Counted from the first letter of the stretch, positions 25,512 through 34,863 are shown. The stretch: DNA of 64,000 bases from Croceicoccus pelagius (GCF_001661915.1 NZ_LYWY01000033.1:48501-112500); one strand, 5' to 3'. Made by a program: numbers and translations. The notes: generated from the letters alone by a model not told the origin.

Positions 25512-26672
25512 CTACTCCATCCGCGAACGGAACAGCGCCGATGCCGCCCAGAGCGACACCGCCGCCTGCACCGCAAGCGGCCAGGTGTTGGAAAGGATAT
25601 CGGATGCCGGCATGGCCTTCAGGAACGTGCCTTCGGACACGACGAGGAACCACGTCGGCGGGTTGAGCCAGGTGATCGCCTGAAGCCAGCCGGGCATATT
25701 GTCGACCGGGCTGGCATAGCCCGACAGGATGATCATCGGCACGGTCAGCGCGAACATGCCCAGAAACGCCTGCTGCTGCGTGGCCGAGACGACCGAGATC
25801 AGCATCCCGATGCCGGTCAGCGCCAGCAGGTAGAAGAACAGCGAGAGGTAGAACAGCGGCACCGATCCGGTCAGCGGCACGCCGAAGACCAGCGGTGTCA
25901 GGATCACGAACATCGTCACGTTGAAAAGGCCGACAACAATGGGCGGAAACATCTTGCCGATCAGGATTTCATGCGTGCGCAGGGGCGAGACGAGCAGCTG
26001 GTCCAGCGTGCCCAGTTCGCGTTCGCGCGCCACCGACTGCGAGACGACGGCGATCGAGGATACCGCCGCGATGATCGCGATGAGCGCGGGCATGACGAAC
26101 CAGATGTAATCGAGGTTCGGGTTGAACCAGTGCCGCACCGCCGTGCCCGATCCGCGCCCCTCCAGACGCACTGCGATGGCCGACCCGCGAGGGGTCTGCG
26201 CCGAGACGTCGCCGACGATCCGCTGCATGTAGCTCGATACGATCTGCGCGGCGTTGGATCGCCGGCCGTCATAGACCGCGCCGACCGACGCCGGACGGCC
26301 CGCCGCGACATCGGCGGAAAACTCGGGCCCGAAGCGCAGGACCGCGATGACTTCCTGCCGGTCTATCGCCGTCTTCAGCGCAGCGTCGGATCGCAGGGCA
26401 CGAACCTCGCGCATGTTGGGGCTACCCTCGATCCGCTCCACGATCTCGCGGCTCCACTGCCCGCCGTCGAGGTCCAGCACGCCGACCCGGATATTGGTGA
26501 CTTCCATGGTCGAGGCGAAGGAGAACAGGAAGAACTGGATCAGCGGCGGGGTGACGAGGATCAGCCGCGCGCGCGGATCGCGCAGGACCGCCAGCATTTC
26601 CTTGGCGAAAATGGCGCGCAGGCGCGGGCCGATGAGGGATTTTCGCAGGAACTCGGGCCACCTGAAGCTCAC
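25512..26672 (-). CDS. ybhR: ABC-2 exporter permease (YbhR-like)
   Basis: 386 residues. One N-terminal membrane helix (LILVTPPLIQFFLFSFASTM), a long periplasmic loop, then five C-terminal helices, the ABC2_membrane_3 layout. The cytoplasmic start FAKEMLAVLRDPRARL is typical of this family. GTG 26672 overlaps the preceding permease stop as GTGA and has GGAGGA six bases upstream. It pairs with the other permease and the double ATPase to form an exporter; E. coli YbhFSR has been linked to drug and cation efflux, so similar substrates are plausible. Symbol by operon position. Confidence 0.85.
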   Translation of the reverse strand: MSFRWPEFLRKSLIGPRLRAIFAKEMLAVLRDPRARLILVTPPLIQFFLFSFASTMEVTNIRVGVLDLDGGQWSREIVERIEGSPNMREVRALRSDAALKTAIDRQEVIAVLRFGPEFSADVAAGRPASVGAVYDGRRSNAAQIVSSYMQRIVGDVSAQTPRGSAIAVRLEGRGSGTAVRHWFNPNLDYIWFVMPALIAIIAAVSSIAVVSQSVARERELGTLDQLLVSPLRTHEILIGKMFPPIVVGLFNVTMFVILTPLVFGVPLTGSVPLFYLSLFFYLLALTGIGMLISVVSATQQQAFLGMFALTVPMIILSGYASPVDNMPGWLQAITWLNPPTWFLVVSEGTFLKAMPASDILSNTWPLAVQAAVSLWAASALFRSRME

Positions 26673-27802
26673 GCGATCCTCCGCCGCGTGAACCGCAGGC
26701 ACAGGCCGAAGAGGACCGCGCCGAATGCCAGCAGGATCGCCATGTCGGGCAGGAACAGGCCCCAATCGTCGCCCGCGATGAAAACCGTCTGGATCTGCGG
26801 GATCAGGTAGCGCGCAGGCACGATGTAGGTCAGCGCCTGGATCGGCTTTGGCATCGAGGCGATTTCGAAGACGAATCCCGACAGCAGCATCGTCGGCAGG
26901 AACGCGGTGAGTAGCGCGACCTGGCTTGCCACGAACTGGTTCTTCAGGGCCGAGGAGATCAGCAATCCTTGCCCCAGCGCGGGGACGAGATAGACCGACG
27001 CGATCAGGAATAGCGCGAAGACCGAGCCGCGAAACGGCACGCCGAACACGAAGATGGCGAGCAGCGTGCACAGCGCCATCGAAACGATGCCGAGCGCAAA
27101 GTAGGGGATCACCTTGGTCAGCAGGAATTCGCCCATGCCGATGGGCGTCGCCATCAACGCCTCCAGCGTGCCACGCTCCCATTCGCGCGCAACGACGAGC
27201 GCGGTGAGCAGCGACCCGATCATCGTCATGACGATGGCGATGGAGCCGGGGACGAGGAAGTTGCGGCTGGCGAGTTCGGGGTTGAACCAGAATCGCGAGA
27301 GCAGGTCGATCGGCGGGTCTGCCGCCATGCCCCTGTCGCTTGCCCGCTGGGCCGCCCATGTCGCGCGCACGCCCTCGGCCTGGCCCGCGACAAAGCTGGC
27401 CGTGTTGGGCAGCGAGCCGTCGGTGATGACGCGAACTTCGCCGCCGCCGGCGGCAACGTCGCGGCCGAAGTCCTGCGGAATGACGATGATCGCGCGGATG
27501 TCGTCGGAGACCAGCGACTTTCGCAGCCTTTGCAGCGGTCCGGTTTCCACCACGTCGAAATAGCGCGACGAAGCATATGCCCCGGCGAGCGAGCTGGCTT
27601 CGCCGCTGTCATCCTCCACCGCCATGCCGACCCGCGTGCTGGTGGCATCGAGGTTCACGCCATACCCCATCAGGAACAGCAGCATGACCGGCAGCAGGAA
27701 GGCGATGAGAAAGGTCGAGGGATCGCGCAGGATCTGGCGCGTTTCCTTGCTCATCATCGCGGCAAAGCGGGCGAGGCGCGGGTGGCTGGCCGGATCGATC
27801 AT
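26669..27802 (-). CDS. ybhS: ABC-2 exporter permease (YbhS-like)
   Basis: 377 residues with the same layout as its neighbour: an N-terminal helix (TFLIAFLLPVMLLFLMGYGV), a periplasmic domain (VRVITDGSLPNTASFV) and C-terminal helices including REWERGTLEALMATPIG, a family hallmark. ATG 27802 overlaps the ATPase stop by four bases (ATGA). It would be the second half of the heterodimeric exporter. Confidence 0.87.
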   Translation of the reverse strand: MIDPASHPRLARFAAMMSKETRQILRDPSTFLIAFLLPVMLLFLMGYGVNLDATSTRVGMAVEDDSGEASSLAGAYASSRYFDVVETGPLQRLRKSLVSDDIRAIIVIPQDFGRDVAAGGGEVRVITDGSLPNTASFVAGQAEGVRATWAAQRASDRGMAADPPIDLLSRFWFNPELASRNFLVPGSIAIVMTMIGSLLTALVVAREWERGTLEALMATPIGMGEFLLTKVIPYFALGIVSMALCTLLAIFVFGVPFRGSVFALFLIASVYLVPALGQGLLISSALKNQFVASQVALLTAFLPTMLLSGFVFEIASMPKPIQALTYIVPARYLIPQIQTVFIAGDDWGLFLPDMAILLAFGAVLFGLCLRFTRRRIA

Positions 27803-29529
27803 GCCGCCTCCATTTCCTCGCGCCGCGCGTCTGACTGTTCGATCAGAGCGATGAAGGCGTCTTCCATCGGTGCGTCGCCGGTGCCTGCGACCTCCTTCAG
27901 GTGATCGGGACTGCCGGTGGCGATCTGCTCGCCGCGATAGATAAGGGCGATCTCGTCGCAGTATTCGGCCTCGTCCATGAAATGGGTCGTGACGAGGACC
28001 GAGACGCCGCGTTCGACAAGGCCGTTGATGTGGCTCCAGAACTCGCGCCGCACGATGGGATCGACGCCCGATGTCGGCTCGTCGAGGAACAGCACCGGCG
28101 GGCGGTGCAGCACCGCGCAGGCGAGCGCGAGACGTTGTTTGTAACCCAGCGGCAGCAGGCCGGAATCGCTGGCGAGATAGGGACCGAGGTGGAACGTCTC
28201 GATCGCGCTCTCCACCGCCTCGCGCGCGGCGGAATTGTCGAGCCCGTAGGCGCCCGCAAAGAATGCGAGGTTCTGCCGCACCGACAGGTCGGCGTAGAGC
28301 GAGAATTTCTGCGCCATGTAGCCCAGCGACTGCCGCGCATCGGCGCGTGCGGTGCGAAGATCGAAGCCATTGACGGTGCCGGTACCTTCACTAGGCGTGA
28401 GCAACCCGCACAGCATCTTGAACGTCGTCGACTTGCCCGCGCCATTGGGGCCGAGCAGCCCGAACACCTGCCCGCGACCCACCGAAAAACGAATGTCGTG
28501 GGCGGCAGTGAAATCGCCGAACCGACGGGTCAGGCCGTGGGCCTCGATCGCGGGTTTGTCGCTTGCCGGGACCTCGGGATACCGCGCGGCCAGCGCCGAA
28601 GTGCCGCCGGGCCCGCCGCCAAGCAGATCGACGAATGCGTCTTCATAGCGCGGGCGGGCCTGTCGCGGCTCTCCCGATGCGTCGATCGCGGATGCGGGCG
28701 GTGCGTCGGCCCCGTCCTTCAGCAGCAGTCGGATCGAATCGCCCTGCACCATGCCGTCGATCACGCTGTCCTCGTCGAGCGCCTCGCGCAGGACGCGGCG
28801 GCGGTCGCTCGCCACCGGATAGCGCACGACGCGGCCATCCATCTGGCCGGTCAGTTCGTCCGGTTCGCCAGAGGCGAGGATCTTGCCCTCGTTCAGCAGG
28901 AATACGGTGTCGCACTTTTCCGCCTCGTCCAGATAGGCGGTGGACCACAGGATGCCGATGCCTTCGCCCGCAAGCTGGCTTACCATCGCCCACAACTCGC
29001 GCCGCGAGACGGGATCGACGCCGACGCCCGGTTCGTCGAGCAGGAGCAGACGCGGTTCGCGGGTGAGCGCGCAGGCAAGACCAAGCTTCTGCTTCATGCC
29101 GCCCGACAGCTTCCCTGCAAGGCGTGCCTGAAACCGGTCGAGATCGGTGAAGTCGAGCAGGGTGGCGAACCTGTCGGCGCGCTCGTCATGCGGCAATGCG
29201 CGCAAGTCGGCGTAGAGATCGAGGTTCTCGCGAACAGTCAGGTCTTCGTAGAGCCCGAAGCGCTGCGGCATATAGCCCAGAGCATTGCGATCCTGCACCG
29301 TCGCGGGCCTGCCGCCCACGGTCGCTTCGCCCGCATCCGGATCGATCAATCCCGCAAGGATGCGGATCAGCGTCGTCTTGCCCGCTCCGTCGGGACCGAC
29401 CAGCCCCGTCATTTCGCCCGGCGCGATGGTGATTGCCACATCGTCGAGCGCGGGACGGTCCAGCCCGTCGAAGCGTTTGGTCAGGCCCTTGGCCGATGCG
29501 ACCGGAGCAAGAGCGACGGGCTCGGTCAC
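27799..29529 (-). CDS. ybhF: tandem ABC ATPase (YbhF-like)
   Basis: 576 residues with two ATPase domains. Domain 1 has Walker A GPDGAGKTT, signature LSGGMKQK and Walker B LLLLDEPGVGVDP; domain 2 (from about 310) has GPNGAGKST, a degenerate signature LPLGYKQR and VLFLDEPTSGVDP. The atypical second signature is usual in YbhF-like proteins. It powers the two permeases encoded immediately downstream. The reading frame begins two bases after the membrane-fusion protein stop (29531). Confidence 0.9.
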   Translation of the reverse strand: MTEPVALAPVASAKGLTKRFDGLDRPALDDVAITIAPGEMTGLVGPDGAGKTTLIRILAGLIDPDAGEATVGGRPATVQDRNALGYMPQRFGLYEDLTVRENLDLYADLRALPHDERADRFATLLDFTDLDRFQARLAGKLSGGMKQKLGLACALTREPRLLLLDEPGVGVDPVSRRELWAMVSQLAGEGIGILWSTAYLDEAEKCDTVFLLNEGKILASGEPDELTGQMDGRVVRYPVASDRRRVLREALDEDSVIDGMVQGDSIRLLLKDGADAPPASAIDASGEPRQARPRYEDAFVDLLGGGPGGTSALAARYPEVPASDKPAIEAHGLTRRFGDFTAAHDIRFSVGRGQVFGLLGPNGAGKSTTFKMLCGLLTPSEGTGTVNGFDLRTARADARQSLGYMAQKFSLYADLSVRQNLAFFAGAYGLDNSAAREAVESAIETFHLGPYLASDSGLLPLGYKQRLALACAVLHRPPVLFLDEPTSGVDPIVRREFWSHINGLVERGVSVLVTTHFMDEAEYCDEIALIYRGEQIATGSPDHLKEVAGTGDAPMEDAFIALIEQSDARREEMEAA

Positions 29530-29530
29530 G

Positions 29531-30532
29531 TCAGTCGGCGGCCGGACGTGCGGCAGGGATGGCGACGGTCACCGGCTGGCCCTGACGCAAGCCGTCGTCG
29601 GGGTCGGATATCAGGATGCGGACGCGGTAGACGAGGTCTGCGCGCAAGTCCTCTGTCTGGACGGTCTTGGGTGTGAATTCCGCCTTGGGCGCGATCTGGG
29701 CGATCTTTGCCTTGTACTGTTTCGCGTTGCCGCTGGCCGTCACCACCGCGTCCATGCCCGGCGAAATGCGCGACAGGTCTTCGGCACCGACATAAGCGCG
29801 CACGCGCATCGGGCGATCGATGGTGAGCGTTAGTACAGTCTCTCCCGGCCCGACGATGGCCCCCGGTTCACGGGCGCGGGTCAGCACGCGGCCTGCATTC
29901 GGCGCGCGCAGGATACCGTCTTCCAAATCGGTGCGGGCGGCATCGCGTCGGGCGCGGGCGGCATCGACCTGGGCCGCGGCGGCTCGCTTGTCTTCTACCC
30001 GCGCACCTTCGCGGGCGAGCGAGAGTGCAGCAGAGGCTGCGCGGGCATCGGCTTGTGCACTCTCGTATCGCGCCTTGGTCGCCTCGAATACCTGTCGGCT
30101 GACGGCGCCCGTTTCGACCAGTGCGGCGCGGCGTTCGTAATCCTCCCGCGCCGTGGTGAGAGCGGCCTGTGCCTGATTGAGCCGCGCCTGTGCCTGTGCG
30201 ATTTCCTGCGGGCGGCTTCCGGCGCGGGCCTTGGCCAGTTCGGCGCGGGCCACGCCCCACTGCGCGTCGGCAGCGGCGAGGGCATCGCGCATCGGCGCCA
30301 TGTCGAGCCGCGCAACGGCCTGTCCCGCCTCGACCGCCTGGCCTTCTTCGGGCGCGATCGCCTCGATCCGGCCGCCGGTGCGGAAGGCGAGATCGACCTG
30401 ACGCACGTCGACATTGCCATAGAGCTTCAGGCCGGTCTCGTCCGCAGCGAACAGGCCGAAGCCGCGCGTGGTGAACAGGATGACGCCGAGCACGACGACG
30501 AGTGCCGCGATGATGATGTTGCGACGGTTCAC
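29531..30532 (-). CDS. ybhG: periplasmic membrane-fusion (HlyD-type) subunit, YbhG-like
   Basis: 333 residues. A signal anchor (NIIIAALVVVLGVILFTT) precedes the fusion protein core: a lipoyl half GNVDVRQVDLAFRTGGRIEA, a long coiled-coil hairpin (about 90-200, many Ala/Arg/Glu) and the second lipoyl half with GRVLTRAREPGAIVGPGE. It bridges the inner-membrane exporter to the outer-membrane channel. GTG 30532 overlaps the cecR stop as GTGA. Reading further upstream in frame would overlap cecR. Confidence 0.88.
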   Translation of the reverse strand: MNRRNIIIAALVVVLGVILFTTRGFGLFAADETGLKLYGNVDVRQVDLAFRTGGRIEAIAPEEGQAVEAGQAVARLDMAPMRDALAAADAQWGVARAELAKARAGSRPQEIAQAQARLNQAQAALTTAREDYERRAALVETGAVSRQVFEATKARYESAQADARAASAALSLAREGARVEDKRAAAAQVDAARARRDAARTDLEDGILRAPNAGRVLTRAREPGAIVGPGETVLTLTIDRPMRVRAYVGAEDLSRISPGMDAVVTASGNAKQYKAKIAQIAPKAEFTPKTVQTEDLRADLVYRVRILISDPDDGLRQGQPVTVAIPAARPAAD

Positions 30533-31188
30533 GCGTGTTCTCCCGAACTCAGGCTGTGCAGGATGGCCGAAAGGTGGACGCGGGCTGCGCCGACCAGTTG
30601 GCGTTTCTGGTCCGCGCCGATCTCCTCCCACTCGCTAAAGCGCATGGTGGTGGCGCGGCAGGTGCGGAACATGAGGATCTGGCCCATCAGCATGATCGCC
30701 AGAACACGGGCGCGCTCAGGCTCGATCGGCGGGTTCGCGGCAGCGGCAAGCAGCCCGGCGATGCTGGTCAGCAGCGGGCACATCACGCGTTCGTAGAGAA
30801 GATCGAACGCTTCGGTAGGGGCGGCCTGTTCGCGCAGCATGAACATCGCCACGGTGTCGAGCCGGGGATCGGTGACGATGGCAACGCCCGCTTCCACGAG
30901 CGGGATCAGTGCGGCCTCGATCTCCTCGCGCGTTGCGCTCAGCGCATTGAGCGCGTCGATGCCTTCCACCACCGGCTGGATACGCTCGCCGAGAATCTCG
31001 GCAATGTGCCTTGCACAGGCGAGATAGAGGCCCTGTTTGCCCCCGAAGTGATAAGTGATCGCCGACATTGGCTTGTCGCAGGCCGAAGCAATTGCGCGGG
31101 TGCTGGCCCCTTCGAAACCGGACCGTCCGAACAATTCGATCGCGGCGTTCAGGAGGTCGGCGTGAGGCGCTTCGCGAATCTCGTTCAT
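30529..31188 (-). CDS. cecR: TetR-family repressor CecR-like
   Basis: 219 residues. The N-terminal helix-turn-helix is LLNAAIELFGRSGFEGASTR then AIASACDKPMSAITYHFGGKQGLY; the C-terminal domain fits the DUF1956/CecR type. The same order, cecR then ybhG, F, S, R, occurs in E. coli, where CecR represses the exporter. ATG 31188 overlaps the stop of a short upstream gene (ATGA). A 16-bp palindrome covers the start codon and could be an autogenous site (inference). Confidence 0.87.
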   Translation of the reverse strand: MNEIREAPHADLLNAAIELFGRSGFEGASTRAIASACDKPMSAITYHFGGKQGLYLACARHIAEILGERIQPVVEGIDALNALSATREEIEAALIPLVEAGVAIVTDPRLDTVAMFMLREQAAPTEAFDLLYERVMCPLLTSIAGLLAAAANPPIEPERARVLAIMLMGQILMFRTCRATTMRFSEWEEIGADQKRQLVGAARVHLSAILHSLSSGEHA

Positions 31189-31196
31189 TCGAACGA
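31181..31196. promoter_or_regulatory. palindrome over the cecR start codon
   Basis: TCGTTC-ATTC-GAACGA, a perfect six-base inverted repeat with a four-base centre, overlapping the cecR ATG. The size fits TetR-family operators but its place within the coding start is unusual, so it may be chance. Confidence 0.3.
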
Positions 31197-31352
31197 ATTA
31201 CGCTCGCTTTTCCGTTCAGGCAAGGACAATGCCGCCAGGTCTTCCCACCATTGCACCTTGCGCACGAATTCGGGGTCGGACAGCAGGCGGCAGCGTGCCT
31301 TGGCCAGGTGGTCGCCTTCCGGCGCGCGAAGGTCGTTTCCGCCGGGCAGCAT
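31185..31352 (-). pseudogene. 55-residue remnant of an anti-sigma factor (RskA/ChrR-like), coupled to cecR
   Basis: An ORF of 55 residues starting ATG 31352 and ending TGA overlapping the cecR ATG as ATGA. The segment LAKARCRLLSDPEFVRKVQW followed by WEDLAAL is the pattern of zinc-free anti-sigma factors (DPxF...WExxLAxL). A full anti-sigma factor has some 200+ residues with a membrane helix; none is here. It follows the sigma-factor relic by 16 bases in the expected order. It may still be translated and couple to cecR. Confidence 0.55.
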
Positions 31353-31368
31353 CGCCTTGTCCGCCGGA

Positions 31369-31570
31369 TCAGCCAGCGAGGCAGCCCTTCAGGCTTTCCA
31401 GCCCGCGCCGGATCCCGCTTCTCACCGTGCCCGGAGGCACGTCGATGCGTTGGGCAAGCTCGAAATGGATCGGCGCGTCGAAGAACACCATGCGGATCGA
31501 CCGGCGGTGATTGCCCTGCAGCCCTTCCGGCCACCCCGCGCCGAGGTGCCCGCTTGTCCGACCTAGCCAA
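31369..31570 (-). pseudogene. remnant of an ECF sigma factor: region 4 only
   Basis: In one minus-strand frame, about 50 residues end at TGA (31371-31369) and read RRSIRMVFFDAPIHFELAQR, then IDVPPGTVRSGIRRGLESLK and GCL. This is sigma-70 region 4 of the ECF type (compare GVPLGTVKSRLRRAL). No region 2 is found upstream and no start codon with a ribosome-binding site gives a plausible protein; the frame runs into a stop beyond 31600. It is therefore a truncated gene, immediately before the anti-sigma-like remnant. Confidence 0.7.
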
Positions 31571-31683
31571 AATGCGACCTCATCATTCCGACAGGTAGCC
31601 GCGCAAACTCCGCTTAATTAAAACACGCGAATTATAAGAGTCGGAGCCGGATGGTCGCCGGGGTTCACAAGGGAGAGTGGTTT

Positions 31684-34143
31684 ATGCGTTCACGCCGAAA
31701 ATCCGTTTTGTTGGTAGGAGCAGCGTTCGGTGCGCTCGTCGCGCAGCCGGGCTTTGCCCAGACAGACGACGAAACAGCCGAGGCCCGTAGCGGCGGCCTG
31801 TCCGAAATCATCGTCACGGCGCGCAAGCGCGAGGAATCGGTTCAGGACGTGCCGGTTGCCGTCACCGCGCTTTCCGAAGAACTGATCGAGAACCGCGATA
31901 TCACTAGCGTCGAGAAGATCGCCGCCATTGCACCGCAATTCAACGTGGGCCGGGCATCGAACGGGTCGGGCGCGCAGCTTACCCTTCGCGGCATCGGTTC
32001 GTCCTCGACCTCGATCGGTATCGAACAGTCGGTCGCGGTCGTCGTCGACGGCGCCTATTACGGGCAGGGCCGCGTCATCAACGAAGGCTTCTTCGACCTT
32101 GCCCGCGTCGAGGTTCTAAAGGGCCCGCAGGCGCTGTTCTTCGGCAAGAACGCGACGGCAGGCGTCATCTCGATCACCACCAAGGACCCCGGCTCCGCGC
32201 CAGAATTCATGGTCAAGGCCGGGTACGAGTTCGAAGCGCAGGAATACAAGCTGGAGGCCATGGGCTCGGTGCCGCTGGGCGACCGGCTCGGCTTCCGCCT
32301 TGCCGCGCGCTATTCGAAGATGGAGGACGGGTATTACACCAACCTTGCCGAACCCTTCGAATACACCACCCGCGACATTGCCGACATCCTTGCAGGCGGT
32401 GACGGCAACCCGATCACTTCGACCGCAACCCCGGCTGCACGCAACGAACCGGGCCAAGAAGAAGTGCTGGCCCGCGCCACGCTGAAGTGGGAACCCACCG
32501 ATAGCCTGACCCTGACGCTGAAGGGCAACTACGATTGGAACACGGTCAACAACTCGTCGTGGAACTACGTTGCCTATGCCTGTGGGCGCGAGGACGGGCT
32601 GTCGCAGCAGACCGGCCAGCCGTGCCGCACCGACTTCGTGACGTTCCAGAACAACCTGCCCGAAGCGTTGGCCGGCAACGTGCCGTGGTCGCGCGACGAC
32701 GGGGCGCTCTACAACCGTTACGAATCGGCATCGTCTACGCTCAACACCGTGTACGAGACCGATTTCCTGCAGATCACGTCGGTCACGAACTACCAGTGGG
32801 TCAACAACAAATGGACTTGCGCGTGCGACTTCCAGTCGACCCCGACCAGCGTCTGGGCGACCGAAAATTCGACGTGGAAGGCATGGTCGGAAGAGCTGCG
32901 TTTCCTTTCGACCTTCGATGGGCCGATCAATTTCATGCTGGGCGGTCTATACCAGAACACGACGCGCGACTTTAACCAGCAGGCAGCGCAGGCGAACCTC
33001 TACAACAGCGCGGCGCCCGCGGGGCTGGAGTTCCTCGGCAACCAGAAGTTCAGCCAGACGAAGGGCGAAACCTTCGCCGTATTCGGCCAGCTGACTTATG
33101 CGATCACGCCCGAACTCGAACTGGCGGGCGGTGCGCGCTATACCGACGAGGTCAAAGACAGCTACTTCGTCCAGCCCTACGTCAATCCGGGCCTTGCGGG
33201 CATCTTCCGCATCGGCACCGATCCGCTGGGGTACGTCACCGCGCGTCAGCACTTCACCGACGTGTCGCCCGAAGCGACGCTGACTTGGCGGGCGACACCC
33301 GACGTGCTGGTCTATGGCGCTTACAAGACGGCCTACAAGTCGGGCGGGTTCTCCAACGGCGGCATCAACTCGCGCTTCTCGCCCGATCCGCAGGGAGACC
33401 TGACTTTCGATCCGGAAACGGCGGAAGGCTTTGAATTCGGCGTGAAGTCGACGGTCCTTGACAACCAGCTGCGCCTGAATCTCACGGCCTTCACTTATGA
33501 CTACAACAACCTGCAGGTCGACTTCTTCAACTCTCCGATCTTCGCGTTCCAGACGCTGACTGCGGACTCGCGCTCGCGCGGTGTCGAGCTGGAATTCGAG
33601 TTCGCGCCCCACGCGGTCGACGGGCTGAACGTTTACGGTTCGATCAACTACACCGAGGCGAAGTACACCGACTTCGAAGGCGCTCCCTGCTATGCCGGCC
33701 AGACGACGGCGGAAGGCTGCGCGGCGATCAGCCCGATCGCATCGCGGCAGGACCTGACCGGCGAACGCCTGTCGGTCTCGCCCGAATGGACCGGCAACCT
33801 GGGTATTGCCTACGACCGCGACGTCGGCCGCGATTTCCGCATCGGGTTCAGCGTCGATGCCCGTTACTCGGACAGCTACCTCGCGTCCGGCTTCGGCAAC
33901 CCGCTGTCGCTTCAGGACAGCTACGTCACGCTCGACGCCGGTGTCCGCTTCGGCGCTGCCGACGACAACTGGAAGATCGCGCTGATCGGCAAGAACCTGA
34001 CGAATGAGTTCTACGTGACGGGCGTCGTCGACGGGCCGTTCACCGGTGCCGGCACCGGTACGGCGAACGGCACCAAGGCCGACCAGCTCGGCTTCGGCAG
34101 CCTGCCGCGCACTGTTCAGATCGAATTGACCAAGCGCTTCTGA
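31684..34143 (+). CDS. TonB-dependent outer-membrane receptor
   Basis: 819 residues. Signal peptide to FGALVAQPGFAQ, then a TonB-box-like stretch and the plug domain (LSEIIVTARKREESVQDVPV, ITLRGIGSSSTS-like RGIG, ARVEVLKGPQALFFGKNATAG), and a 22-strand barrel ending in the terminal Phe of ELTKRF. The plug type is the one common in sphingomonads for aromatics, steroids or siderophores; the ligand cannot be assigned. GGGAGA precedes ATG 31684 by seven bases. A strong terminator follows. Next to a TetR gene and the DUF3604 cassette. Confidence 0.95.
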   Translation: MRSRRKSVLLVGAAFGALVAQPGFAQTDDETAEARSGGLSEIIVTARKREESVQDVPVAVTALSEELIENRDITSVEKIAAIAPQFNVGRASNGSGAQLTLRGIGSSSTSIGIEQSVAVVVDGAYYGQGRVINEGFFDLARVEVLKGPQALFFGKNATAGVISITTKDPGSAPEFMVKAGYEFEAQEYKLEAMGSVPLGDRLGFRLAARYSKMEDGYYTNLAEPFEYTTRDIADILAGGDGNPITSTATPAARNEPGQEEVLARATLKWEPTDSLTLTLKGNYDWNTVNNSSWNYVAYACGREDGLSQQTGQPCRTDFVTFQNNLPEALAGNVPWSRDDGALYNRYESASSTLNTVYETDFLQITSVTNYQWVNNKWTCACDFQSTPTSVWATENSTWKAWSEELRFLSTFDGPINFMLGGLYQNTTRDFNQQAAQANLYNSAAPAGLEFLGNQKFSQTKGETFAVFGQLTYAITPELELAGGARYTDEVKDSYFVQPYVNPGLAGIFRIGTDPLGYVTARQHFTDVSPEATLTWRATPDVLVYGAYKTAYKSGGFSNGGINSRFSPDPQGDLTFDPETAEGFEFGVKSTVLDNQLRLNLTAFTYDYNNLQVDFFNSPIFAFQTLTADSRSRGVELEFEFAPHAVDGLNVYGSINYTEAKYTDFEGAPCYAGQTTAEGCAAISPIASRQDLTGERLSVSPEWTGNLGIAYDRDVGRDFRIGFSVDARYSDSYLASGFGNPLSLQDSYVTLDAGVRFGAADDNWKIALIGKNLTNEFYVTGVVDGPFTGAGTGTANGTKADQLGFGSLPRTVQIELTKRF

Positions 34144-34169
34144 TCTCTCCCGATCAAGCGCCATTCCTG

Positions 34170-34207
34170 CCGGGGCAGCTCATGCCGAGCTGTCCCGGTC
34201 TTTTTCT
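34170..34207 (+). terminator. rho-independent terminator of the TonB receptor gene
   Basis: Twelve-bp stem with one G-U pair (34170-34181 with 34187-34198), five-base loop, then TCTTTTTCTT. It ends where the convergent tetR gene ends. Confidence 0.88.
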
Positions 34208-34863
34208 TAAGCGCGAAGCGTAAAGGCCGCCGCCATCAGGTCGAGCGACCAGTTAGCCAGTTCGCGCACGTCGCCCACCTCCAACCCTGCGGCGCGGCGC
34301 ACGTCGTGTTCGCACAGGAGCGAGAGAAAGCCGGTCGTCATCATCATCGTTCGCGCGTCCGCCTTACCCGGATCGACCATTTCCAGCCGCCCGCGCATCT
34401 CGGCAAGGATCTGAGGGATGACGAAATCGACCGCGCCTTCGTCTTCGGCAGGGTGGGGCAGGGCATGGCGACCGAAGCGGGTAAGATACGTCAGCAGCAG
34501 GCGTGCATAGCAGTGGTCGCCCGCCTCGTTCGTGAGGTCGAGATAGGGCTCGTAGACCAGCCCGATCAGATCGCGCGGTGCAATCGCATCTAACGGACCC
34601 AACTGCTCAAGCCGTGCTCGCCGCGTAACTTCCATCTGGCGGACGCGATAGTCGAAGATCGCGCGCAACAGACCGTCGCGTCCGCCGAAGTGATACTGCA
34701 CCGCCGCCACGTTCGACTGGCCCGCGGCCGATGCGATCGTGCGCAGCGAAACCTCGTTGATGCCTTCTCGTGCGAAGAGATCCTCGGCGACGAGAATCAT
34801 CTTCAGGCGCGAGCGTATACCGCGTTCGTTCTCGCCGCTGCTCTGGGTCGTGGTGCTGGCCAT
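34207..34863 (-). CDS. TetR-family regulator (DUF3604 cassette)
   Basis: 218 residues. The N-terminal DNA-binding domain is LKMILVAEDLFAREGINEVS then LRTIASAAGQSNVAAVQYHF with GGRDGL; the C-terminal ligand domain is divergent. ATG 34863 was chosen over an upstream in-frame start at 34923 which lacks family sequence. It is divergent from the DUF3604 operon, whose promoter overlaps a TTGA...TCAA palindrome, and it converges on the TonB receptor gene. It probably represses the cassette. Confidence 0.9.
   Translation of the reverse strand: MASTTTQSSGENERGIRSRLKMILVAEDLFAREGINEVSLRTIASAAGQSNVAAVQYHFGGRDGLLRAIFDYRVRQMEVTRRARLEQLGPLDAIAPRDLIGLVYEPYLDLTNEAGDHCYARLLLTYLTRFGRHALPHPAEDEGAVDFVIPQILAEMRGRLEMVDPGKADARTMMMTTGFLSLLCEHDVRRAAGLEVGDVRELANWSLDLMAAAFTLRA

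Noticed and set aside
27901..29676. Plus-strand frame of about 590 codons opposite ybhF
   Set aside because: Antisense shadow of a clear ABC ATPase.
31599..31640. Perfect TATAAT upstream of the sigma relic and a facing TATAAG before the TonB gene
   Set aside because: No matching -35 at a normal distance in either direction; AT-rich spot could give this by chance.
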